Assembly: GCF_040412425.1 (NCBI RefSeq)
Contig: NC_089766.1
Location: 17,941,401-18,005,400 of the forward strand
Length of the DNA stretch: 64,000 nucleotides
Reading direction: 5' to 3'
Source: Macrobrachium rosenbergii
Lineage: Eukaryota; Arthropoda; Malacostraca; Decapoda; Palaemonidae
The notes beneath the pieces are model-generated. The model saw nothing but the letters and a program-made list of their open reading frames with translations, did not search any database and had not been told where the DNA came from. Made by a program: the position numbers and the translations under genes. Position 1 is the stretch's first letter; every line of letters begins with the position of its first letter. Of the stretch, positions 48,479 through 60,740 are shown one piece after another.

Positions 48479-48677
48479 TATGGACGAGAAAAACCCAGAA
48501 TAACTATAGCTGCACGTATTGTTGGTTACACAGAAATTAAGAGTTGAATAAATTAAATAGATCTCATTTTCTTCAATGTAGATTTAAGGTAAATGAATTA
48601 CTCATTTTCAAAAATAGAAAAGCAGGTTAGTCTAGACTTCGTTAATAAACGGCTACTGATCATATTAAACAATAGAG

Positions 48678-48678
<1 letters not shown>

Positions 48679-48753
<75 letters not shown>
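48679..48753. repeat. (AT)n microsatellite
   Basis: It truncates or interrupts the LTR-like sequence that starts at 48754. Confidence 0.95.
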
Positions 48754-48755
<2 letters not shown>

Positions 48756-49079
48756 CAGACGCGTCTTAATCCTAAGGTGGGTACGGGGCAAAAGACGTTC
48801 GCGTCAAAATCTTGGCGCGGACGTTGTTAGGTAGTGCGTTAAACCATAGACATAACAACATTCGATTCGTTAGTATCACTGATATCACTAACATGATACA
48901 CACTTATCCTACATCCCCCGCCCCCAAGCTACGCATTACCGCGAAACATAGGTATGCTCAGAATTAGAGACAAACAAAGGATATCATAATCAAGAAGAGG
49001 CAAAATAAAGAAAAAAAATCAGCAAGGAATGGTTAATCGAAGCAAAACTTAATAATAATTCAGTGAACAGAATGCAATC

Positions 49080-50310
49080 TATTTTCCACCTTCGTAGTCC
49101 TTCATCCAAGCTGGGCGTTTAGTTGGCCTACAAATACGCCTACCAAGGGGTGTGGGGCTGCCGTGGCCAGCATATATCTCCTGGTCCTGGGTACATGGCA
49201 CTGCCCCAGCTGGTTGAGCCTGGTTCTATAGTAGAGCACTGGCTCTTTGCTGTTATGTATTTCAAGTGGCGGCGATTTCTTCTCGACATTCTGCCAGTCC
49301 CATCTATTTTGATTAAATACTGTCTATATGGGAGTCTTTCCATTACCACCCCGATCGATCCCAGTTCTTACTGACTACAACCTGTACCAGGACTTGGTTG
49401 CTTACACATAGGTATGGCAACTGCCTTGCATGTAGGTCATATAATTCTTTCTCTTTCTGCGAAGTTTTGACCATAGCCTTTTCTCTCTCGTATCGTTGTC
49501 ATTCAATGATTATCCAAAAACAAGAATTCATTCGCCATTGGGATAGAGTCCGTAACTGCCTCCCCAACGTTAATTGCGCGGGGAACTTGTCTACATCTCT
49601 TAGGGAGTATTTCTGTACTGCAAAAGGCTTTTGCTGTGGCGTCGGTGTCTAGCTACCGTCACCCCTAACGTTGTCCCTTATCATACGCTTAGCAGAGTGC
49701 ACGGCCGCCTCAGCTCGCCCATTCGATTGGGGGTATTGTGCTGACGAGATACGAACTGCACCCCACATCGCTTATAAAAGTCTAACATCTCAGCACTCCA
49801 GCCACCCATTTAATCTGTCTGCATAGGCTAAATAGCATTTATTATCTAACGGAAAGAAATCTGCTACTGTTTTCTGAAATGGGTACACTGGCGGTTGGCA
49901 GGGAATGAATGTTTCTCGTTGTTGGGATGGCGAATTTTCATTGCACGTCGTACATTTAGACCTCTGAAACATTACATCTGCTTACATCCCAGGCCAATAC
50001 AGTACACCGACTTCCGTGCCACGGGGCTACGGCCTACGCAACATTGAATCAGCGCCTTGGTGGCCTGAGTGTAGGTTACGTGCCACAGTTTCCCTCAGAG
50101 CTTGCGGCACTACCAAACGTATGTGCCCTTCGTCGAAAGTATAAGTGACCAGTCCATTGACGTAGCTAAGCCGTTCCCTTACCTGGAAGTATGGCTTTAA
50201 TGTAGGCTCAACCATATTCCTACTTTTTGGCCAGTTGTCGTCTCTTACCATTTTCAATAACAACGGATAATCATCATCTTTGCTAGCAATTTTTCTCAAC
50301 ATCTTCACTG
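49080..50310 (-). pseudogene. Gypsy integrase region
   Basis: HIRLVVPQALRETVARNLHS then GHQGADSML is the HHCC zinc-binding start. KCTTCNENSPSQQRETFIPC and DNKCYLAYADRLNGWLE give the first catalytic part. ISSAQYPQSNGRAEAAVHSA then KRMIRD carries the catalytic Glu. ERLPYRQYLIKIDGTGRMSR then RNRRHLKYI is the C-terminal domain. Stops and frameshifts separate these pieces. Confidence 0.8.
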
Positions 50311-50497
50311 TCGATTACTATGACATCACTATCCACGTCACGGAATGACGCGATCATTGCTGCAGATGTTATCCCGCACACCTCTTCTGCTTCCTCCATA
50401 TCTATCTCGCTCGGTGATGCCTTTAGACTCGGGTACTGGGACAAGGTATCAGCAGCAGTATTTTTTTTTTTTACCTGCCACGTATTTCACTGAGAAT

Positions 50498-50760
50498 TTA
50501 TACTGAAGGGGTTTTTCTTTCAAACGGAAGTCTGGGATTCTCATTGTGTTTCAACTCCCGATCGCCAAACAACTTAACCAACGGGCGATGGTCTGTTACT
50601 AGAAGTAGGTTGTTAGGGCAGCCCAGCAAAAAGGGACGAGCTTTTTCAGACACCTGACCCTCAGATATTAATCTACACAACTCATTTTTAGCATATTCAA
50701 ATTTAGACATCAAAATTTCATCCCAGTGCACTTTTTTACTGGCCTCTTTTTCACTAATTC
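50498..50760 (-). pseudogene. Gypsy RNase H region
   Basis: A frameshift from the RT frame leads to VHWDEILMSKFEYAKNELCR. Then FLLGCPNNLLLVTDHRPLVK and LFGDRELKHNENPRL match the VTDHRPL signature of Gypsy RNase H. The stop near 50498 truncates the thumb-distal part. Confidence 0.75.
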
Positions 50761-51300
50761 CTGAAATGGTGCCATAACAGGTGCCGTTGCAACGAAGGGA
50801 GCCAACTGATTGACCAGCCCAAACCACGACCGAATATCGGATATGGTGGGCTGGTCAGGCATTGGGAACTTATTTATAGCAGCCAGTTTATCCTCTGAAG
50901 GCAGATATTTATCCCACCCAAAATTATAGCCCACAAAATTCTCGGCCCCCTGACAAAACTGGAATTTATGTGGGTTAAGAGTTACACCATTCCTCTCACA
51001 TGCTAACAATAAATCAAAAGTGTGCCAGAAAGCTTCTTCTATGCTAGAATCATGCAACAATATATCATCAATACATTTAAACTTCCTCGGGACATCCACA
51101 ATTACATCATCAAATCTTTTGGTGTATGCGTCCGGGGCAGCGCAGTGCCCCATGGGTGTGCGACAATACTGATACCTCCCCCAAGGGGTTATGAAAGTAA
51201 GCTTTCGATTTTCTTCGTCCAACACTACCTGATAGGATCCCCAGTGTGCATCAACCGTAGTCTTAAAAGTATGTACCGGGACACTTGACACCATATCAAA
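50710..51300 (-). pseudogene. Gypsy reverse transcriptase with CIDD active site
   Basis: FKTTVDAHWGSYQVVLDEEN carries the first catalytic Asp. FITPWGRYQYCRTPMGHCAA and KFKCIDDILLHDSS follow, then FCQGAENFVGYNFGWDKYLP and the connection helix DIRSWFGLVNQLA. The YxDD box reads CIDD (about 51064-51075). The aspartates are kept. Upstream fingers residues lie beyond a stop at 51295. Confidence 0.85.
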
Positions 51301-51779
51301 CGGTGCAAACGTGTGATGCGTTTCCCTTTACAGCAAGCATTGAGTTTTGAAAATCTACGGTCCTCCTCGGAGTGCCATCCTTTTGCCTACCACCACCATG
51401 CGGGCACACCACGCAGTTACCTCCCAGTAGGCACAGGTTGCAAGATACCCCTAGAACATCCTCGTCTATCTGCTTTGTGACCTATTTCTCCCAATGCTTA
51501 GGGATAGTAATTGGTGTATGGTAAGCGTGTGGCACCGCACCTGGCAGCAGGTGAATGTGGTGCGGTTTGCCGCTCATTATGGGAAGGGTCTTCTGTTTAC
51601 AATGAACGTTGTACCTGAGAAACGTTCCAGCAACCACTGCTTGAGTAGGGGAACGTTACCCTCTGTGGGAGGGTATGGCAGCTTACTGGGTCTCTCATTA
51701 AGCCCCTATGCCCAAAACTTCATTCCCATGAATATTAAAAACTGTGTGATACGGGAAATTAGGATCCACCAACCCTGAT

Positions 51780-52140
51780 GATTTGCATGCACTTTATGAC
51801 AGAAATAATTTACGTGTCCCATTGACAAAATACACTCACTTATTGACATGCTGCCACACTTAATGTTAACCTGACAATACCCCATTACACTCATTAGACC
51901 TCCTGCTGCATGTTGTAGCTTTACTTCCGCTTTATTCAGATTTTTTACATCAATTCCCAGGCTCCGTGCCTGGACTGACCCAGCAATGCATACCTCAGCA
52001 CCGGTATCAGCTACAGCTTCTAATATGCAGCTTTTATTATCTTTAACACACGAGACCGTGACATTCACGGTCGGTTGCGTGCATGACGCAGCGCCAACAC
52101 TCAACACTTCTCGATCGGACCTCCCAGCCGCTGACGTCAT
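51780..52140 (-). pseudogene. Gypsy aspartic protease
   Basis: SCILEAVADTGAEVCIAGSV carries the DTGA active-site motif. VKLQHAAGGLMSVMGYCQVN follows as the flap and core strands. The frame is continuous with the knuckle region (52338-51706). The active-site triad itself appears intact. Confidence 0.75.
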
Positions 52141-52195
52141 CTTCCGCATAGCCTGTCGTCCGCTGTCGATTCTGTTCGCAGCAATGGTGCCTATT

Positions 52196-52597
52196 TTATG
52201 CGCCCTTGCTAGGCGTACGACTCTTGCTCCCATAGCTACGATTAGCAAAGTGTCCTGTTGTTCCGCAGTGAAAACATTCCGCAGCGCTAGCAGGGCAATT
52301 GGCACGCCCCTTCGGGTGCGCAATCCCGCAAAACTCACGTTTCACTCTTGCCTTGGAGCTCGATTTCGCCACATCTTCCTTCTTTTTCTGGTAATTTGTC
52401 TTCACTGCTGCAACTTCCCCCAGTGGCAACGCAGATTCCTCCTTCCTCTCGATGCCCGCCTCGTTGAACTCTCTTCGCCCTCTTGTGGGCGGGGGCAGCG
52501 TTCCCGTATTGCCTCGAATGCCTCGCACTTTGCCATGATTGCACTAACAGAGTTGTACTTCTCAAAGGTTTCTAAAATATCCTGTTTCATCTTTTGA
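52196..52597 (-). pseudogene. Gypsy gag C-terminal part with zinc knuckle
   Basis: [20 protein letters not shown] then CEAFEAIRE gives the end of capsid. In another frame, KREFCGIAHPKGRANCPASA leads to ECFHCGTTGHFANRS, a C-x2-C-x4-H zinc knuckle (CFHCGTTGH) whose last Cys is replaced by Ser/Tyr. Nucleocapsid knuckles bind the element RNA. Confidence 0.75.
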
Positions 52598-52601
52598 TTA
52601 C

Positions 52602-52711
<110 letters not shown>

Positions 52712-52765
52712 ACCTAAAATTTTAGTTTGTCTTACTAAAAAATTAGATAGTATCTTTTTAATGAC

Positions 52766-52769
<4 letters not shown>

Positions 52770-52833
<64 letters not shown>
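52770..52833. repeat. (GA)n microsatellite
   Basis: An uninterrupted GA run. Confidence 0.95.
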
Positions 52834-52836
<3 letters not shown>

Positions 52837-53221
52837 GGTGGGGGGAGAGTTCTGATTTTGGCATGAGTGTTTGGCTATCACATGGTCGACCAAGGCATTA
52901 CAGCATTTAAATGAGAAAAATATCTAAGGTTTAAATCTACGTAATGAAATGATACATATCCCTACGAAACTGATGCTTAAACAGGAAGCATTTGGAAGGA
53001 AGCTAGATGTTCTGAACAAACTCTGACGTTCCTTCTGGTAAAGCAGAGAATCCCTTTGGCTTTATAGAGCAGGATTATTAACATAATGAGCTTTAACATG
53101 TAATTACGGAATAAACATTGAATATTCTCAAGCTGAATCAAAGGAGAAAAAGTGATTTTGTATTATTGTAGGATGATGTTTCGATAAGTAGCACATGATG
53201 TGACACTGGAAATGCAGTATT

Positions 53222-53655
53222 TAGTTTTCTGTAAAAGAAAACTATTGTGCCGGCTTTGTCAGTCCGCCAGCATTATATTCTATCCGCACTTTTTCCGTCA
53301 GAACTTTTTCTGTCCACCCTCAGATCTTAAAATTATTGAGGCTAGAGGGCTGCAAGTTGGTATGTTGATCATCCACCCTCCAATCATCAAACATACCAAA
53401 TTCCAGCCCTCTAGCCTCGGTAGTTTTTATTTTATTTAGGTTAAAGTTAGCCATAACCGTGCTTCTGGCAACGATATAGATATGCCACCACCGGACCGTG
53501 GTTAAAGTTTCATGGGCCGCGGCTCATGCAGCATTATACCGAGACCGTCGAAAGATAGATAAATTTTTCGGTGGCCTTGATTACATGCCGTAGCGGCTGT
53601 ACAGAAAACCTGATTGCGCCGAAGAAACTTCGGTGCATTTATAACTTGTTCGAAT
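53222..53655 (+). mobile_element. Hairpin-bearing interspersed repeat, copy 1
   Basis: It starts near TTTTCTGTAAAAGAAAA, a near-palindrome. The central arm GAGGCTAGAGGGCTG is mirrored by CAGCCCTCTAGCCTC around GTTGATCATCCACCCTCC. The end has GCGCCGAAG-AAA-CTTCGGTGC, another hairpin. Copy 2 (56815-57215) is alignable over its whole length. There is no coding capacity. Confidence 0.8.
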
Positions 53656-53659
53656 TAAA

Positions 53660-54550
53660 GATTGTTACAAGCTGGCATTCCTGACTTTTCAATGACAGGT
53701 AAATGTAAACGTTGGAATTCTTCTTCGTTCAATTCTGTTAAAGTTCACAGATTTGGAGATACTGCTGAGAAAAAACAAATCTTCATAAAATAGTACATTC
53801 ATTAACACGATTTTGCTTCACTAGTATTTCTCGAGTTTCCTAAAATCGTGAGGAACGTGAAAAATGCGTCAGTTTTGTCTGTCAGAATGGCCAACGTTGC
53901 TTTTTGAAATACTAAGAAAGACGCGGAGCAGAGCTGAAATATTAAACATTAATAGAAATTTTATTTTCTTAAACAGGAGTACTTGTTTGTATAGATAAGT
54001 AAAGTGTAGTTTACTCCTAAAACAAAAAGCATAATGTCTTCATCTCATTCATTATCTGAATCCCTTTATCTTGCCGTCCAACCATCTCAACTCCCTCTTT
54101 GCACTGCCGCCAGCCCTAGGAGAGCTGTTAATCAGCTCAGTGGTCTGGTAAAACTAAGGTATACTTAACTTAAGAAGCTCTGAATGGCTGAACTAGTCTC
54201 AGTGCTTGCCCTCACACCCTAAATTTCACAAATGGAATCCAATCCGTGGGTGGTGACGTGCGAATGTCTATTTGGTGGGGAAAGGCTCTTATCATGCAAA
54301 TTGCCGCGGAGATTGTGGAGGCCTTCTACAAATATCTCACGTTGGAAAGAAAATGGGAAATCTGTCACAGCTTAAGCAGTGACTAGGCCTAACTGCCACT
54401 GACCCTTGTCGTGCCTCTTTATGCAGGGTATTATGATTAGAATAGCAGTGGTAGAAGTTTTAAGAGTAGTATCACAAACTCTTCAGAGACTTAGGCTTGA
54501 TAAGATATCTCCCTGCACGTTAGAGAGAAAAAGCAGCAATTGAGGGAGAT
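53660..54550. other. Noncoding; SINE tail at 54100-54175
   Basis: CCAGCCCTAGGAGAGCTGTT and GGTCTGGTAAAACTAAGGTA (54100-54175) are the tail of the tRNA-derived SINE family on the plus strand, without its head. The rest is unrecognised. Confidence 0.55.
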
Positions 54551-54554
54551 TAGT

Positions 54555-54745
54555 CCTGTAGGGTAGTAGTGCTGTCAGTGTACCTCATGCGGTGCACTGT
54601 GGGCATTACTTGAGGTTCTTTGCAGCGTCCCTTTGGCCCCTAACTGCGACCTTTTCATTCCTTTTACTGCATCTCTGTTCGTATTCTTTTCTTCCGTCTT
54701 ACTTTTCAGAGCTTGGCCTTTGGCCTACATTTTATATTCCGATTC
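54555..54745 (+). repeat. Decapod-type interspersed SINE-like repeat
   Basis: TACCTCATGCGGTGCACTGT, GGCATTACTTGAGGTTCTTT and GCAGCGTCCCTTTGGCCCCT are followed by pyrimidine-rich sequence and CTTGGCCTTTGGCCTACATT. I recall this as a very common repeat in decapod genomes. A 3' fragment lies at about 1690-1775. Naming and origin were not verified. Confidence 0.5.
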
Positions 54746-54779
54746 CAATTCTAGGAGACTAGTCTGTAAGTGAGTGCGC

Positions 54780-55690
54780 ATATCATCCAAGTAAAAAGTG
54801 GATTTGAGTAAACAAGATAAATAAGACATGACAACATCTCAAGCGTTCGAGATTAACGCTGTAGGCTCTCCTATTCTCATTTGCATCATTAAGAAAAAAA
54901 CCCTGACGGTGCATAGAGATTTGTCAAAGAGGATTTCCCTTCACAGTGGTGCTGATAACGAGCGTCGTTTCCAGAAAAAGAAAACTACCCCCAAAAAGTT
55001 TCTGTCTGGGAAAATTGTGCTCTGGGATGTCGGTATTTTCAAATGAGAACAAAATTTCAATAAAACAATCAAACAGTTGTCTTAATATCAGGTGTTCTGA
55101 ATAAGGTAGCAGAAGCACTATACTAGAGCACTCAAACCATTGTGATAAAGATAGTGTTATGATTGCCAAGTGTCATGTAACCACGTGGTTTCGCTGGCGC
55201 TAACCCGTAGTCACTTTTATATTGACTCATATTTAATAAACAAATATTCCAAGATCACGTTATGTGCTAAAGGTAAAGAAATCACAGACGGAGAATTGTG
55301 ACGTGTGTTTAAAATTACAGGGATTTCATTTCCAGGAGACGCCATTCTTTTCTCAAAGATTAGTCAATTTTTCATGGCATCACTGTGAGGAATTCCAGAC
55401 AACGTGGGTCTAAACTCACTAGAGGCCGGTATAGGTCTGATTGAGTTTGAAAAAAAAAGAACCTTTTGTTCACCCAGAAATTTCTCTCATTCCGTCTGTC
55501 TTTGGGAAATCACTTTTCTTCGACGATGAAAGTCTGTGACGGTGACGAGCTGAAAGCATACGACCAGATTTTAATTTTCTTGAGGCATGACGGGTAAAAT
55601 GGGATAGACCTCCTGGAAGAGCTGGATTCTGAGAGCATTCCAGTGCACTGTTTCATTTGACCCTAATGTGAGCCAGAAATTTATATATAT
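54780..55690. other. No gene recognised
   Basis: No supported exon, repeat or element end. Confidence 0.3.
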
Positions 55691-55697
55691 GTAGATA

Positions 55698-55818
55698 TAT
55701 GAAGATAAGAAGGGCCATAAAACACTATTTGAAGGGTTGCAACCATATAATTCGAGCACTTCCTTCTGTGCCTCTGTACGTTCAAATAGTGTTGTATGGG
55801 CCTTCTTATCTTCATATT
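55698..55818. repeat. Foldback with 36-40-bp arms
   Basis: TGAAGATAAGAAGGGCCATA plus AAACACTATTTGAA (55701-55735) is mirrored by TTCAAATAGTGTTGTATGGG plus CCTTCTTATCTTCA (55780-55816). The short spacer contains GGGTTGCAACC. An (AT)n tract starts 30 bp to the right. Confidence 0.85.
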
Positions 55819-55846
55819 ACACTGTGGTATTGCAGTAAAGACATTC

Positions 55847-55848
<2 letters not shown>

Positions 55849-55926
<78 letters not shown>
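55849..55926. repeat. (AT)n microsatellite
   Basis: An AT run next to the foldback. Confidence 0.95.
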
Positions 55927-55927
<1 letters not shown>

Positions 55928-55929
55928 TA

Positions 55930-56810
55930 TATGTGTGTAAGTATACATACATATCTATGTCTGTATTTATATAATAAACAATGCCGGAATTTTATCCGCC
56001 TTTAACATAATGGCATCTGCCCTGGAATTCCAAATTTCGACTGGCTTTTCCAAAACGTCCAGGACGTTTTGGAGAAGGAACTAGAAAGATAATTGGCAAT
56101 AGGTGAGACCACTGACGCCTTTCCGATGTTAACGGGGCTCAGGAGTAGTAAAATGGTCGTTTGCCACAGTTGTTGGAACTACTAAAAAGAACGCGTCTCC
56201 CATCTTTTATTTCACTTGCAACAGGGTTTCCTCAGACCTCCACAGCCACAACTCGAGAGAGGAGGAGCGCCATCCTTCAATTATGAATGAAATATCGGCT
56301 ATCTTTATCAATTAACGGGATTCGTTATTAACGAAACAATTATTGATGACATTTTCTCGGCAATATTCAAACTCGTTACTAATTCTAAAGCAGTCAATAA
56401 GAGGGCGGGAAAAGTGGTGTTCAACCGAAGGGACAGGCAGACTCGCCTTATACAGTAAATGCTCAGTGGATACAGGGGCGCGGGAAACACAGAGAGAAAA
56501 CTTCACTAAACCTTAAAACTCGAAGATGACTGATTTCTGCAGAGTAAATATGGGAAGATGAGACTTGACGGCAACATAACGTCACCGAAGAGAAGGGTGG
56601 TGAGGCGGGGACGGTATTGAGGAGGAGGAGGAATGCTGGCATTAAGCCCAATGGACGAAGGCGACGCGAGTCTCAAAAGTCACCTGTGGAAGAGTCAAAG
56701 GTCAGACAAATGAACTCCTGTGCGATATCATCGACAAGAAGCCGAAAACGATCACTGCAGACACCAGGCACAGTAAAGTTCAGATGGGATGGAGATAACA
56801 CGAATATTTG
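55930..56810. other. No gene recognised
   Basis: An Arg-rich open frame at 56617-56835 runs into the repeat at 56815 and has no domain. Nothing else is supported. Confidence 0.35.
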
Positions 56811-56814
56811 TTGT

Positions 56815-57215
56815 ATACTTTTCAGTTTTCTTTAAAAGAAAAATATTGTGCTGGCTTTGTCTGTCCGTCCGCACTTTTTTCTGTCCGCCCTCAGATCTTA
56901 AAAACTACTGAGGCTAGAGGGCTGCAAAGTGTTATGTTGATCATCCACCCTCCAATCATCAAACATACCAAACTGCAACCCTCTAGCCTCAGTAGTTTTT
57001 ATTTTATTTAAGTTTAAATGTTAGCCATAATCGCGCTTCTGGCAACGATACAGGATAGGCCACCACCGGGTCGTGGTTAAAGTTTCATAGACCGCGGCTC
57101 ATACAGCATTATACCGAGACCACCAAAAGATAGATCTGTTGTCGGTGGCCTTGATTACACGGTGTAGCGGCTGTACGGGAAACTCGACTGCGCCGAAGAA
57201 ATTTCGGGGCATTTT
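56815..57215 (+). mobile_element. Hairpin-bearing interspersed repeat, copy 2
   Basis: Same family as 53222-53655. The central hairpin is better preserved here: AAACTACTGAGGCTAGAGGG (plus CTGCA) pairs with TGCAACCCTCTAGCCTCAGT (plus AGTTT). An inner pairing TATGTTGAT/ATCAAACATA lies around CATCCACCCTCCA. The 5' palindrome is TTTTCTTTAAAAGAAAA and the 3' hairpin is GCGCCGAAGAAATTTCGGGGC. Both copies lie in the same orientation about 3.6 kb apart. Confidence 0.8.
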
Positions 57216-57350
57216 TTACTCGTTTGGTATTTGCCTCCTCTTTCACATTCCTTCCTGATTGTTGTTTTCGTGCGGTTCCTCCCGAAAATATGAGGCCCTC
57301 AGTTCGAGGTACTGAGACAGACGTAATTAGTCACTAAATGAATAATCCTG

Positions 57351-57353
<3 letters not shown>

Positions 57354-57414
<61 letters not shown>
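57354..57414. repeat. (GA)n microsatellite
   Basis: An uninterrupted GA run. Confidence 0.95.
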
Positions 57415-57417
<3 letters not shown>

Positions 57418-57936
57418 CGGATTTTCTTTGGGGAAATTATCCTTATGCAAAATGAATGGTTCCATTCTGTAACATAAAAGACTATTAGGCTACATGTGAG
57501 AAAGGATTGATAAGGGGATATATTACGACCGTTGGCGTTGAACCAAAATAAAAGTAATGAAGAACTCGAACAACGTTTAATGTAATTATATGTTATTCAC
57601 TATAATTTTCGAAAACCAAACCTTTCTTATATGCCCATTATTTTCAGTAATTACGCTTTCCAGTCGGTGAACCCCCAATTTCCTGACAGACAGGTACGCC
57701 ACACGCCTGCCATGTAACAGATGAAGAATGCAGCATTTCCTTCAACAGAGAAAGCACTGTTGAGTCTAGTGCCTGCAACTTTCTAAGCAAATGACTTTGA
57801 GGAATAGTAACAGGATGGGGGTCGGGGGTTGGGTCTTGAAATCGTGGAAAGCTTGTCTAGGACTGTTTCCGTCTAAGAAATGATCAGCGTCATCCCCTGT
57901 GCGAAGATGTCCTCCGAGATATGCTGAAGGCCAGCT

Positions 57937-58205
57937 AAGTACACCTTAGTTTAACCAGACCACTGAACTGATTAACAGCTCTCCTAGGGCTGGCCCGAAG
58001 GATTAGATTTATTTTACGTGGCTAAGAACCAACTGGTTACATAGTAACGGGACCTACAGCTTATTGTGGAATCCGAACCACATTATAACGAGAAATGAAT
58101 TTCTATCACCAGGAATAAATTCCACTAATTCTTCATTGGCCGGTTGGAGAATCGAACGCGGGCCCAGCAGAGTGCTAGCTGAGAGCGATACCCACCCGTC
58201 CAATG
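57937..58205 (-). mobile_element. tRNA-derived SINE, second copy
   Basis: Same family and orientation as 28922-29195. The reversed tRNA head has a B box with GTTCGATTC (58149-58157) and an A-box region in GGACGGGTGGGTATCGC near 58195-58180. The body and tail (AACTAAGGTGTACTTA) align throughout. Confidence 0.8.
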
Positions 58206-58513
58206 AGGAATTACTGAAGGCCAGTGTTATTGAGACCCCTTTCTCTCTCGTCGTCGGGACTGATTTCGGCAAGTGGACGGAGTATGATGATGAGGATGGG
58301 GGATGGAGGACTAGGATGAAGGAGGGCGGTTATAATCTATTAGTGAAATGAATGATCTGTGAAAGGTTCGTTTCATCTGCTTTTTCTTTGCACCCACCTT
58401 GAAAACCGAGACGGCGCCAAATGGTCCCTCTTGACGAGACGAGGTATCAGGTGCTCGCTTGGTCTTATGGGCTGAGAGTGTCCTGATGACTGATTGCTAT
58501 TCATCGCTTGCAA

Positions 58514-58517
<4 letters not shown>

Positions 58518-58582
<65 letters not shown>
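58518..58582. repeat. (CT)n microsatellite
   Basis: An uninterrupted CT run. Confidence 0.95.
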
Positions 58583-58585
<3 letters not shown>

Positions 58586-59974
58586 GAAAACAATTTAATA
58601 TCAAAGGAAGCTTTTGAATTTTCTTGTGAATCCTGAGGAGAATTCCATTGCCAGGCTCAGTTGTGACGATACTCTTATGTCAGACAAACTGCACTAATAA
58701 CTTTGTGTGTCTTTGTTGATACTGCCTTTAGCTCTAAAAAAATGGATGAGTAGAAGGTTTGATAACTTTGGAGTAAGACTGATTTTATGAACCGAGTTTT
58801 TTCTACTGACGGCAAATATTTCATGTCAGTGTGACTCTAGAATATCGAAATCAAATATTTCTCGTTCGGTTACAATCAAATATAATTTCAAAATTTTAGT
58901 TTAAACAGATATATAAAGTAGGAGTAGGTTTTATGAAGTTAACTAGCAACTGATATCCACGTACAACTGGATACAAGAAAGAGTCTGAATAATAAAAAAT
59001 AGGAAGTTAAAGTTAATGAAAAAAAAAATTCAGGATGAAATAACTGAAGAAAATTTGGAAGTGTTTGAAATATGGAAATAAAAGCTAAATGAAACAATGA
59101 AAGAAGAACAACTTGAATATCAGGAACACTGAACAGACTGAGTAAAGGGAAGACAAAAAGGAAAGGAAAAGAAATATTTATAAAAATCCATAATATTCAA
59201 TATAATTTTTATTACAGACAATTAATTTCAGCGTATAGAAAATCCATTTGATAAAATCCATCATTTCCAGTTACTCTCATTGCATCAAAGTACTTTATGG
59301 AGAATAATTACTCCACTTAACTCCAATATATTTTTTGGCGAAGAGAAAAGGGCCGGAGCACAGGGGCTTTTGGGCATCATGACAGCCGAAGCAGAGATTT
59401 CGAGGGGCATAATTAGATCAAATGATTACCATACAAACAGGGGAATCATTAAAAACCATCCCATAGCGGGGCTTCATATGCAGGTGAGACGGCATTGTTT
59501 TTCAATTTCAGTTTGATACCAAAGAAAATAAAACGGATCAAAAGACAAAAACGATATCTAAAACGGACTTTATGAGAAGGACTTTCGGTACGTCAGCACT
59601 TAACTTTCCTCCCATTACTAATGACACCCGAGGGCTAGACGCTCTCAACACGCACCAAAGTACGCCCTTACAATCACTCAATTTTAGAGGCACTAACTGC
59701 TGCATGCAACTTGATAAGAAACCAGATAATTAAATATGAGAAGTAATTTGCTATTTTGACAATTACGTGAATAGCACATAAAACACTGAAAAGGAAAACT
59801 GCCTTTATATGAAATTGTGGTACCCTAGAATACAGTATACGTGATTTTTAAAATGAAATATTATTAGCACCATAGAGCCGTTTCCTTTAACAAAAGTCAT
59901 ATTTCTATGCTTAACAATTTTGAACTTTCATGCGTTAATAGAAAACAATTCTAAAGTGAGGCAGGCAGACAGAT

Positions 59975-59978
<4 letters not shown>

Positions 59979-60031
<53 letters not shown>
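59979..60031. repeat. (GA)n microsatellite
   Basis: An uninterrupted GA run. Confidence 0.95.
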
Positions 60032-60034
<3 letters not shown>

Positions 60035-60703
60035 CTGAATACAGGTTCCAAACCCATACTTTATTCAGAACTTTTAACGTTTAGAAGACTGGTTCCTCGG
60101 TTAAGGTTGTAACACATGTCCCTTGTCCCAAATATGACTGAATTTACAGATTAAACGTCATAGGAGGAAACGAAAAGGCATTGAAATAGGGCATCGAAAT
60201 ATAGATATTTAAAAATATATATTCATGGTGATGCAGATGCAGAAAAAATTTAGAATATTGCAATCTCATCCAAAATGTATGATTTTGACAGAGAGCCCAG
60301 TCGGTAAAAGCTATTGTGTGTTTATGCATTTTGCTTATTTTTCATCGCTCCTAAGAATATCATATACCTACAACGTACAGTGGCATAATTCAAAAAGGAA
60401 CTAACGGAAAATTTGACAAAGCTTTATAGCAAAATTCCCAAGAAATCGCTCATTTTACATATTTTTAATCGCGCTTTTACCTAGATGACTAACAAAAAAG
60501 AAAAGAAAAAATATATTCTTTAAAGACCTAACGATTCTATTAACGTTTTTTCGCTTGATTAGAAACCCTATGAAATTGGAATCCTCTCTTATGAGGGCTA
60601 GTGTCTGACGTGCAAATGAGGTTAATGTCGGTCTCGTCCTCCAAAAAGTCTGACAGGATGACAGCTACCTCTGGATAGGAAACTATAGACCTTTAGAACC
60701 TTT

Positions 60704-60740
<37 letters not shown>

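Larger units (their letters stand above)
48754..52597 (-). mobile_element. Ty3/Gypsy LTR retrotransposon, near full coding span
   Basis: Minus-strand order: gag end with zinc knuckle, aspartic protease, RT, RNase H, integrase, a polypurine tract (reversed 48914-48925, GGGGGCGGGGGA) and the start of a 3' LTR at 48913 (TGTAGGATAAGTGTG). The LTR is cut by the (AT)n at 48753. The upstream end stops at the (AT)n at 52602, so the gag N terminus and 5' LTR are missing. Frameshifts and stops occur throughout. It differs from the element at 39.7 kb. Confidence 0.85.

Noticed and set aside
51986..52597. 203-residue plus-strand frame
   Set aside because: It is the antisense shadow of the Gypsy protease and zinc-knuckle region, which is recognisable on the minus strand.
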